Below, piece by piece: positions 1 to 4,702 of a DNA stretch of 6,319 bases. Origin of the DNA: Ardenticatenales bacterium (GTDB lineage: Bacteria > Chloroflexota > Anaerolineae > Ardenticatenales > Ardenticatenaceae). The notes beneath the pieces were generated by a model. The model saw only the letters and a program-made list of their open reading frames with translations, was not told the DNA's origin and searched no databases. A program made the position numbers and the translations under genes. Position 1 is the stretch's first letter, and each line of letters starts with the position of its first letter. Location of the stretch: the NCBI GenBank assembly GCA_013812995.1, contig JACCSL010000219.1, forward strand, positions 1 to 6,319, given 5' to 3'.

Positions 1-10
1 CGCGTCGTTA

Positions 11-53
11 GCCCCGCAGGGGCGCACCGGAGCCCGGCGATGAATCGCCGGGC
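11..53. repeat. Double palindrome, REP/BIME-like
   Basis: Two perfect hairpins lie in tandem. The first is GCCCC/GGGGC (11-15 with 19-23) around a GCA loop. The second is GCCCGGCGAT/ATCGCCGGGC (32-41 with 44-53) around a 2-nt GA centre. The 8-nt linker between them is unpaired. Paired GC-rich palindromes of this kind are typical of intergenic repeat families (REP/BIME) or of ends of IS200/IS605-related elements; the sequence alone does not decide which. There is no T-run after either stem, so neither is a standard intrinsic terminator. The window begins at this point, so any gene on the left that it follows is not visible. Confidence 0.6.
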
Positions 54-166
54 GGGCGTGGCCTAGGAGAGCCTTTCCTCTCTGCAAAAGATCTGGGTAA
101 GGAGTAGGGTGGGTCGGCAGGAGGCTCTGGTAGAGAGAAAAACGTCTCACAGGGATGCGGGCGGTC

Positions 167-220
167 AATAACGTCGGGGTTTGAGCACCAGGGGCGTATC
201 GCCCAAACCCCGACGTTATT
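167..220. repeat. Perfect 17-bp inverted repeat with nested hairpin
   Basis: AATAACGTCGGGGTTTG (167-183) is exactly reverse-complementary to 204-220, with a 20-nt spacer. Within the spacer GGGCG/CGCCC (192-196 with 200-204) forms an alternative small hairpin that shares base 204 with the long stem. No T-tract follows on either strand, so it is not a canonical rho-independent terminator. It could be a bidirectional transcription barrier, a small palindromic mobile element, or the hairpin end of an IS200/IS605-like element. I see no transposase gene beside it. Confidence 0.75.
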
Positions 221-447
221 CCGGCTTTGCTCCCCAGGCGCTACCCGCTCTCCCTGCAAACAAGCTGTGGCCCCTCTTGCAGTGCCCTATAATTGTCAAA
301 AGTCCAATATTAAAGTCTATGGCAGCAAGAACTATGCCCCTTCCGATGATCCCCGATAATCCAGCGTTGGGTGATGGCTTCTCCACAAGGTGGGCAAGAA
401 AATTGCTAACTCCTTCTGAGTTGCACCTTATTCCGTCACTTCAACTC
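221..447. other. Intergenic leader of the cis-prenyltransferase gene
   Basis: This stretch is visibly more AT-rich than the genes that follow, and I find no coding sequence in it that I would defend. An open frame runs through it on the plus strand (181-465), but it begins inside the inverted repeat, has no ribosome binding site and has no recognisable domain. Together with bases 1-220 this makes the first 461 bases gene-free as far as I can see. The most likely content is the promoter and 5' leader of the gene starting at 462. Confidence 0.5.
288..293 (+). promoter_or_regulatory. Candidate -10 box (TATAAT)
   Basis: An exact TATAAT lies 168 bp upstream of the TTG start of the cis-prenyltransferase gene. 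Seventeen bases further upstream the hexamer is CTGTGG (265-270), a poor match to TTGACA, so only the -10 half is convincing. If used, transcription would begin near 300 and give a leader of about 160 nt. Confidence 0.3.
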
Positions 448-453
448 AGGAGG
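448..453 (+). promoter_or_regulatory. Ribosome binding site deciding a TTG start
   Basis: AGGAGG lies 8 nt before TTG at 462. This full Shine-Dalgarno match is why TTG is taken as the start codon. The translation immediately enters the family's N-terminal substrate motif, which supports the same choice. Confidence 0.85.
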
Positions 454-461
454 ATCTACGA

Positions 462-1121
462 TTGAGCTTTTCGCGTCTTCCGCGTCATGTCGGATTTATC
501 CCCGACGGCAACCGCCGCTGGGCCAGAGCGCGCGGCTTACCGCCGGGCGATGGCTATGCTGCCGGGTTGGAGCCTGGCTTTCGGCTGATGCAGTGCTGCC
601 GGGAGCTAGGAATTGAAGAAGTCTCGATCTATGGCTTTACTAAAGAGAATGTACACCGCCCAGCGGCGCAGGTCGATGCCTTTCGCAAAGCCTGTGCCAA
701 GTTCGGGCGCTATGCCATCGAGGCCGGAGTCGCGTTGCTGGTGGTGGGGGATACGCGCTCGGCGCTCTTCCCGGATGAGCTGCGCCCCTTCACGGAGCAG
801 CGCACCGAGGGCGACATCCGTGTGAATTTCCTGGTGAACTATGGCTGGCAGTGGGATCTGCATACGGCTCTGAAGCACGCCCAGCAGATGGAGAATCTTC
901 CTTTTTCCAGTACCAATGACGTGCTGGCCTCGCGGCAGGTGTCACGAATCGAGCTGGTGGTGCGCTGGGGTGGCCGAGCACGGCTCTCGGGGTTCTTGCC
1001 GCTCCAGTCGGCGTATGCAGATTTCTACAGTCTGGAGACGCTCTGGCCTGAGATGCGACCGGAGGAGTTTCTCACGGCTCTGGACTGGTATCAGACGCAG
1101 GATGTAACAATGGGTGGGTAG
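462..1121 (+). CDS. UppS-like cis-prenyltransferase (divergent paralogue)
   Basis: A member of the undecaprenyl diphosphate synthase family, cytosolic or membrane-peripheral enzymes that condense isopentenyl diphosphate with an allylic diphosphate to make cis-polyprenyl lipid carriers. Visible motifs: HVGFIPDGNRRWA (residues 9-21) with the Mg/diphosphate Asp D15; YGFTKENVHRP (57-67), the SxENW-type region; VNFLVNYGWQWDL (121-133); RWGGRARLSGF (168-178) and QSAYADFYS (182-190). Compared with E. coli UppS, several positions differ. Its His43 is Tyr32 here, Trp75 is Val64, the YGGR segment is YGWQ, His199 is Ala173, and the metal-binding Glu213 is Asp187. At 219 residues it is shorter than the usual 240-260. 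The TTG start is fixed by a strong ribosome binding site. It is convergent with the degV remnant, 7 nt away. The fold assignment is firm, but the product chain length and whether it is the housekeeping synthase are unknown; the changes favour a specialised paralogue. Confidence 0.88.
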   Translation: MSFSRLPRHVGFIPDGNRRWARARGLPPGDGYAAGLEPGFRLMQCCRELGIEEVSIYGFTKENVHRPAAQVDAFRKACAKFGRYAIEAGVALLVVGDTRSALFPDELRPFTEQRTEGDIRVNFLVNYGWQWDLHTALKHAQQMENLPFSSTNDVLASRQVSRIELVVRWGGRARLSGFLPLQSAYADFYSLETLWPEMRPEEFLTALDWYQTQDVTMGG

Positions 1122-1128
1122 CGCAAGC

Positions 1129-1290
1129 TCACCGCTCCACGGGGGCAACGACCACACCCAGGCCACGCGACCCGGTGTGTGCCCCCAGCGCGGCAGAGGT
1201 TCTGGCGGTGTAGAGCCAGCGCACATCGAAGTGCTGGCGCAGCATCGCGGCGACCTCACCTGCTTCTAGCTCCATATCACCATGCAATAC
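1129..1290 (-). pseudogene. degV: degV C-terminal fragment, 5' end lost to IS junction
   Basis: Fifty-three codons plus stop on the minus strand begin VLHGDMELEAGEVAAMLRQ and end in a segment containing LGAHTGSRGLGVVV. This matches the end of DegV-family fatty-acid-binding proteins, where an A/D-rich helix is followed by the G-x-H-T-G-P-G-x-LGVV motif. The Pro-Gly of that motif is replaced by Ser-Arg-Gly here. Family members are about 280 residues, so roughly four-fifths of the gene is missing. The upstream boundary coincides with the end of an IS200/IS605-type element. The frame reads on into the element for about 44 further codons that do not resemble DegV. No other degV piece is visible in the window. 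The fragment is too short to fold as the two-domain protein. The family call rests on one motif and length position, hence moderate confidence. Confidence 0.62.
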
Positions 1291-1291
1291 C

Positions 1292-1480
1292 TTGACATAC
1301 TCCCCCGAGTCGAACTCGGGGGATTCTGGGCTCAGGCAAGGCGTGCAGGCGAACCTGGCTGACCGCCTCTCACCCACCGGTCGATGCCCCAACCGGCGTG
1401 TTGACGAATACTGGAACTGCACCGAGCATTCGGTTCAGATTTTACGCCACGGCCTTCCCGTGGCAACCGCCGATCTGAAG
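1292..1480 (-). ncRNA. Possible omega/reRNA (TnpB guide scaffold) remnant
   Basis: In TnpB elements the 3' end of the element encodes the scaffold RNA and the guide begins just past the element's right end. This segment occupies that position and is rich in nested stems. An outer TTCAGAT/ATCTGAA pair (1434-1440 with 1473-1479) encloses GCCACGG/CCGTGGC (1446-1452 with 1458-1464, loop CCTTC). A CCGGT/ACCGG stem (1377-1381 with 1392-1396) comes next, then the terminal hairpin at 1301-1323. If transcribed from the minus strand, the guide would be the adjacent degV sequence (below 1291). No TnpB is present in the window, so activity would need a protein supplied from another copy. The RNA boundaries are guesses. 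Confidence 0.42.
1301..1323 (-). repeat. IS605-type right-end hairpin
   Basis: TCCCCCGAGT and ACTCGGGGGA form a perfect 10-bp stem (1301-1310 with 1314-1323) around a CGA loop. It lies 9 nt inside the element tip. Hairpins at this place are the recognition structures of HUH (TnpA) transposases. Confidence 0.75.
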
Positions 1481-1607
1481 TTGGTAAGGTGGAGGGTGGG
1501 AAGTTTGACGCTGCCTCACCCGCTAGCGCCAGAATATCAGTTCTGTTTCGCGATGTCAAGGCTCAATCTCGGTACTTTCTCGGTGCTTCAACCTTGCCGC
1601 GCCCTTC

Positions 1608-1633
1608 GCCTAAAGCGCCCGCCTAGAGCGCCT
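1608..1633. repeat. Two-copy 13-bp tandem repeat
   Basis: GCCTAAAGCGCCC (1608-1620) is followed directly by GCCTAGAGCGCCT (1621-1633), which differ at two of 13 positions. The pair sits next to the second hairpin of the IS remnant. It might be part of the element's left end or an untranslated spacer. No function can be assigned. Confidence 0.5.
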
Positions 1634-1653
1634 ACCGTTGGTACTGTTGGCAT

Positions 1654-1674
1654 CCCTCCGCTCGAAGCGGAGGG
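1654..1674 (-). repeat. Second element hairpin, candidate left end
   Basis: CCCTCCGCT and AGCGGAGGG form a perfect 9-bp stem (1654-1662 with 1666-1674) around a CGA loop, the same loop as the right-end hairpin. Its position just before the IS982 coding homology suggests it is the left end of the same element. It could instead be the right end of a second, mostly deleted copy. Confidence 0.6.
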
Positions 1675-1686
1675 TTTTCGGGCGCT

Positions 1687-2202
1687 TACGACTATAAAGC
1701 GGCCCGGCTGCCCGTCGCCTCGAAGAAGCAACTTTTCTTCGGCTACCAACGCTACCTGCTCATCACCTTCAACGGCTTGATCGTGGATTTTGCCTTAGCC
1801 CCGGCTAACGCGGATGAGCGCGATGTGGCCGAAGAGCTCCTCCTGCCCTATACCGACTTAACCATCATTGGGGACAAAGGCTTTATTCGTGAAATCTTCC
1901 AGACGTTCTTGCAGGTGGTCCAACGCATTCTGCTGCTGACCTTGCCGCGCGTCAATCAAAAACGGCAACTGTCCCCCTTGCTCACCCACCTTATCAACCG
2001 TGTCCGTCAACTGATTGAGACCGTCAATGGTCAATTCGCCGCTCAGTTCAACATTGAACAAACTCACGCCCGTTCTTTTTGGGGCTTGGCGACGCGCCTC
2101 CATTCTAAACTCGCCGCCCACACCCTCTGCATCTATCTCAATCGCTTGTTTGGCAAGGAAGACTTTCTCCAAATCAAGTCTCTTGCCTTCCCTAACTCTT
2201 AG
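1687..2202 (+). pseudogene. IS982-family transposase, C-terminal fragment
   Basis: The frame is open from 1687 to a TAG at 2200-2202 (171 codons) and carries the C-terminal half of an IS982-type DDE transposase. Visible parts (residues counted from 1687) are FFGYQRYLL (17-25), FALAPANADERD (35-46), the second catalytic Asp in IGDKGFI (D63), PRVNQKRQ (87-94), and the catalytic Glu in RQLIETVNGQF (E111). ARSFWGLATRL (128-138) and a hydrophobic C-terminal helix follow. The N-terminal region with the first catalytic Asp is absent: family members are near 300 residues, and homology begins immediately past the IS605-type hairpin. A TTG at 1777 can open a shorter frame, but conserved sequence extends upstream of it, so it is not a natural start. 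The 3' end appears complete. The terminal inverted repeats cannot be paired because the left end is lost. The fragment cannot be an active transposase. Confidence 0.85.
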
Positions 2203-2330
2203 CTTCATTAACTATCACTTTGCCCTAACTATACACCGAGTCACCTATTTCTTGGAACCGCCTTACTGCGCCTAACCCCGCCCTGCGCCACCATATAGGC
2301 ATAGTTGTTGCTAGGACAGCAACACCCCTG
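2203..2330. other. Intergenic region with a 7-bp inverted repeat
   Basis: This is the AT-richer right flank of the IS982 fragment, presumably including what remains of that element's right end, then the leader of the TrmB-like remnant. TGTTGCT/AGCAACA (2306-2312 with 2318-2324, 5-nt spacer) is a perfect inverted repeat 19 nt before the likely start codon at 2343. It is in a position suited to an operator for the regulator that follows. I see no convincing promoter pair and no other gene. Confidence 0.4.
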
Positions 2331-2834
2331 ATGAAGAGGTGCATGAACAACGTGGTGGAGCTCCTTCAACAACTTGGCTTTGGGGAGTACGAGGCACGAG
2401 CGTATAGTTGCAACTCCTATAGAAAACTACGGAAGTCGTTCGTGCGGCGTGAACCACACGGGCGTAACTACGGACGCCGCTATCCCGTTGGCCTGTGGCC
2501 TGAAGTTAGCGAAGTTGTTGGGAGCATAGGACACCCAGCTCTACAGGTTTTATGTGTGGGAAGAGGAGACGAGGAGACGCTGACGGTCCATACCCAGCAA
2601 CGGTTGCTCCTTGAACTCGCAAGTTGTTACATCCCGCAGAGCATCGCCCTGACAGCGGTGCTCCACGATTTAGCAGAGTGGCAGGCGCAGGTCTTGGCAC
2701 CCGAAACCCGTGCCATTCTGGATCAACTGGAGCTTGGTGCGCCTACCACCCGTTGGCCGACGCACGTCCCGCACCTCCTCCCGGGTTGGAGAGCCGAATC
2801 GCCGAGGGATAGCCCGGCTCCTGCCTCGGAGTGA
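2331..2834 (+). pseudogene. TrmB-family regulator with its middle replaced
   Basis: The open frame (168 codons with stop) is a mosaic. Residues 5-25, starting MNNVVELLQQLGFGEYEARAY, match the beginning of TrmB-type winged-helix regulators (L-x-x-LG-x-x-x-YEA-x-x-Y). That motif should continue into the DNA-recognition helix. Instead the sequence becomes basic and featureless from about residue 26. From about residue 82 (ETLTVHTQQRLLLELASCYI and on to PETRAILDQL) it resembles the C-terminal end of the TrmB effector domain. Family members are 240-350 residues, so the recognition helix, wing and most of the effector domain are gone. Of the two starts, ATG 2343 lies right behind AAGAGG (2334-2339) and begins at the motif; ATG 2331 has no clear site. 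The lead to the DUF2231 operon, 57 nt downstream, suggests it once regulated those genes. The N-terminal match is fairly clear, the C-terminal one less so. A DNA-binding function is unlikely to remain. Confidence 0.55.
2403..2565 (+). other. Foreign structured insert inside the TrmB-like gene
   Basis: Boundaries are approximate. The segment interrupts the regulator's N-terminal motif and ends before its C-terminal homology. It contains a GCGGCGT/ACGCCGC stem (2444-2450 with 2474-2480) and a GGCCTGTGGCC palindrome near 2490. In a different frame from the TrmB pieces it is open for 42 codons (2401-2526, stop at 2527), giving a plausible peptide tail with CGVNHTGVTTDAA and LACGLKLAKLLGA. One reading is the 3' end of an IS coding region plus its structured tail, comparable to the IS605-type remnant near 1.3-1.7 kb. 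I cannot name the element. Confidence 0.4.
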
Positions 2835-2880
2835 CGCCCTGCCTATGAATGCAAACGATTCTCGCCACCGACGCACAGAA

Positions 2881-2886
2881 AGAGGA
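2881..2886 (+). promoter_or_regulatory. Ribosome binding site of the DUF2231 gene
   Basis: AGAGGA lies 5 nt before ATG 2892. It supports this start over upstream codons and agrees with the family's N-terminal GHxxHPM motif falling at residues 10-15. Confidence 0.7.
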
Positions 2887-2891
2887 ACTTC

Positions 2892-3413
2892 ATGGAAAGT
2901 CGAGCGAAATTTCTGGGACATGCGATTCACCCGATGCTGATTGTCTTTCCGCTGGGACTGCTCATCTCGGCGGTCCTCTTTGACCTATTCTACCTCATGA
3001 CCGGGAACGCGAGCCTGAGCACCGTGGCCTACTGGAACATCGCCGGGGGCGTCATCGGCGGGCTCCTGGCCACAATCTTCGGCTTGCGAGACTGGCTCGC
3101 CATCCCCGAGGGAACCCGCGCCAAGGCCATCGGTCTCTGGCATGGGGGAGGCAATGTGGTCGTCATGGGACTCTTTGCTATTGCCTGGTACCTGCGCCGC
3201 GACGACCCGGCGCACCTGACCTCCACGATTCCCTTTGTTCTGGAGGTGATCGCGATAGGTATGGGGGCCACCACCGGCTGGCTGGGCGGCGAACTCGTCG
3301 GGCGGCTGGCCGTGGGCGTAGACCCCGGTGCGCACCTCAACTCGCCCAGCTCGCTCTCTGACAAACCCGCCTCCGCCTCTGTCGATGAGCGCCCCTCGGT
3401 CGTGGGGGACTAG
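2892..3413 (+). CDS. DUF2231 four-helix membrane protein
   Basis: The 173-residue protein fits the DUF2231 family of predicted membrane proteins. Its hallmarks are FLGHAIHPMLIVFPLGLL (residues 7-24), FGLRDWLAIPEGTRAK (63-78), GLWHGGGNVV (81-90) and TGWLGGELVGRLAVGV (128-143). Four hydrophobic segments can be seen at about 15-36, 46-66, 86-102 and 113-133, consistent with an inner-membrane protein. The last 30 residues are polar, Ser/Pro-rich and probably disordered. His10, His13 and His84 are conserved-looking and lie near membrane boundaries. A heme or metal role has been suspected for such membrane histidines, but here that is my inference. It is the first gene of a tight three-gene unit: the transporter starts 6 nt after its stop, pointing to one transcript and probably translational coupling. 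The molecular function is unknown; the link to a dehydrogenase suggests electron transfer or membrane anchoring. Confidence 0.88.
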   Translation: MESRAKFLGHAIHPMLIVFPLGLLISAVLFDLFYLMTGNASLSTVAYWNIAGGVIGGLLATIFGLRDWLAIPEGTRAKAIGLWHGGGNVVVMGLFAIAWYLRRDDPAHLTSTIPFVLEVIAIGMGATTGWLGGELVGRLAVGVDPGAHLNSPSSLSDKPASASVDERPSVVGD

Positions 3414-3419
3414 CCCCGG

Positions 3420-4679
3420 ATGCGCCATCTCCAAAGCCTGCGCACGCTCTTTGGCATTAGCGTCTTCTGGCTGGCGCTCAGCATGCTTTTCGATGGCCTG
3501 AATGCGCTCGTGCTGCCCAGCCAACTGCTGGCTCTGGGGGGAGAAGGGGCCGAGGCCACCCGCTTGGGCCTCGTCTCGTTTGTGGGACTCCTTGCCGCTA
3601 TGCTCGTCCAGCCCGTGGCGGGAGCCCTCAGTGACGAACTCCGTCCGCGCTGGGGGCGGCGCGGGCTGCTCGCCCTGGGGGTCCTGCTCCTGCTCACGAG
3701 CCTGCTCTTCTACCGCATGGCCCAAACCCTCATCGCGGTGTTCCTGGGCTACCTGCTCGTCCAGGTGGCGGCGAGCCTTGCCCAGGCCGCCCAGCAGGGC
3801 TTTCTGCCCGATCTCATCTCGCCCGAGCAACGCGGCGTGGCTTCGGGCCTCAAGGGCTTCATGGACCTCGCAGGCGCGATGCTGGCCTTCGTTGTGCTGG
3901 GAGAGTTGCTCAACAGGGGCGGGAGCAGCACGGCTCTGCTCGTCATCGGGGGCGTGATCCTGCTCGCCTTTATCCTGACGCTCCTGCTGGTACGGGAACC
4001 CACGGAGCCTATCCAACCCACCCTCCAGCACCGCGCCTTGTGGGAGGCGTTCCGGCTTGATCTACGCGAGCATCACGCCTTTGTCTGGCTCATCGTTTCC
4101 CGCTTTTGCTTCCTGCTTGGCACCTACGCGGTGGGACGCTTCCTCCTCCTCTTCGTGGCCGAGCGTCTGCGCCTTGATCCGACGCAGGCCGCCGAGGAGA
4201 CCGGAATACTGCTGGGACTCCTGACGCTCGTAACAGCGCTGGCCCATCCGCTCGCCGGATGGAGCACAGATCGCCTGGGGCGACTCCCCCTGATGCTCGC
4301 CGGGGCAGCTCTGAGCGCGCTAGGGGTGCTCCTGCTGATCCTGGCCCAGTCGCAGGGCCAGATCCTCCTCTTTGGAAGCCTCATGGCGCTCGGCTCGGCA
4401 GCCTTTGCTAGTGCCAACTGGGCATACACCGCCGACCTCGCGCCCCAAGCGGAGGCAGGCCGCTTCTTTGGCCTTGCCAATATCGGCACCGCAGGCGCGG
4501 CAGCGGCGGCAGGGCTCTTTGGGCTACTGGTGGACGGGGCCAATACCCTACTGCCTGGGAGTGGCTACACCGTCCTCTTTCTCGCCTGTGCGCTCGCCTT
4601 CGGGGTGAGTGCCCTTGCCCTGCGCGGCGTGCGGTCCTCTCCCGAGATCCCCCTCTTGTCTACGCTCGAAAGCCACTGA
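3420..4679 (+). CDS. MFS transporter, 12 membrane segments
   Basis: A 419-residue major facilitator superfamily permease in the cytoplasmic membrane. Hydrophobicity by eye gives two six-helix halves separated by a charged central loop (about 191-217, VREPTEPIQ...LREHH). Motif A between helices 2 and 3 is present as GALSDELRPRWGRR (68-81). Its second-half counterpart is LAGWSTDRLGR (278-288). GFLPDLISPEQRGVASGLKG (127-146) and the N333-W-A-Y-T-A-D-L stretch followed by GRFFGLANIGTAG recall permeases related to the GPH/SLC45 sugar-transporter side of the superfamily. That similarity is loose, and the substrate cannot be read from the sequence. The start at 3420 has GGGGGA (3404-3409) ten bases upstream, inside the end of the DUF2231 gene. 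The downstream dehydrogenase-like gene makes a sugar or polyol a reasonable guess, but an efflux role is not excluded. Confidence 0.9.
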   Translation: MRHLQSLRTLFGISVFWLALSMLFDGLNALVLPSQLLALGGEGAEATRLGLVSFVGLLAAMLVQPVAGALSDELRPRWGRRGLLALGVLLLLTSLLFYRMAQTLIAVFLGYLLVQVAASLAQAAQQGFLPDLISPEQRGVASGLKGFMDLAGAMLAFVVLGELLNRGGSSTALLVIGGVILLAFILTLLLVREPTEPIQPTLQHRALWEAFRLDLREHHAFVWLIVSRFCFLLGTYAVGRFLLLFVAERLRLDPTQAAEETGILLGLLTLVTALAHPLAGWSTDRLGRLPLMLAGAALSALGVLLLILAQSQGQILLFGSLMALGSAAFASANWAYTADLAPQAEAGRFFGLANIGTAGAAAAAGLFGLLVDGANTLLPGSGYTVLFLACALAFGVSALALRGVRSSPEIPLLSTLESH

Positions 4680-4690
4680 ACCCTGCTCTA

Positions 4691-4697
4691 AAGGAGG
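4691..4697 (+). promoter_or_regulatory. Ribosome binding site of the propeller dehydrogenase
   Basis: AAGGAGG lies 5 nt before ATG 4703, a near-perfect site. It matters because it fixes an N-terminus without an obvious signal peptide. Confidence 0.85.
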
Positions 4698-4702
4698 CAT
4701 CC

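Larger units (their letters stand above)
1292..1686 (-). mobile_element. TnpB-less IS200/IS605-type element remnant
   Basis: The element is read on the minus strand. Its right end (1292-1323) has the TTGACATAC-type tip followed by a 10-bp hairpin and GGATTC, the layout known from right ends of TnpB-carrying IS605-group elements. The other boundary is marked by a second hairpin of the same design at 1654-1674, with an identical CGA loop. Between the hairpins I find no TnpA (HUH transposase) and no TnpB catalytic region (RuvC DED motifs or CPxC zinc finger). A 75-codon minus-strand frame (1332-1559) ending in GGQPGSPARLA could be the tail of TnpB overlapping its guide RNA, but is not conclusive. 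The element is best read as an internally deleted, non-autonomous derivative. Its flanks are degV on one side and IS982 transposase on the other. The outer limit near 1686 is approximate. Confidence 0.65.

Noticed and set aside
8..259. 83-codon minus-strand frame over the palindromes
   Set aside because: It is composed largely of palindromic repeat sequence, Pro/Arg/Ser-rich, with no recognisable family.
181..465. 94-codon plus-strand frame before the cis-prenyltransferase
   Set aside because: It starts inside the inverted repeat, has no Shine-Dalgarno site and no domain, and runs over the ribosome binding site and start codon of the following gene.
1291..1334. Right-end hairpin read as an intrinsic terminator between convergent genes
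   Set aside because: It lacks a T-tract on either strand, and the tip and following GGATTC fit an IS605-type end much better.
1292..1780. 162-codon plus-strand frame across the IS remnant
   Set aside because: It begins in the element's right-end tip, reads through both hairpins in the antisense direction, and ends in a different frame from the IS982 transposase homology.
2208..2235. Possible promoter TTAACT - 16 nt - TATACA in the IS982 right flank
   Set aside because: Each hexamer matches consensus at only four of six positions and the sequence is AT-richer IS flank, where such matches are expected by chance.
2565..2580. GAGGAGAC direct repeat as a target-site duplication
   Set aside because: The two copies are adjacent and not at opposite ends of the insert; no matching copy is found near 2400.
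2985..4031. 348-codon minus-strand frame opposite the DUF2231 and MFS genes
   Set aside because: It is a high-GC shadow: Gln/Glu/His-rich low-complexity translation antisense to two clear membrane-protein genes.
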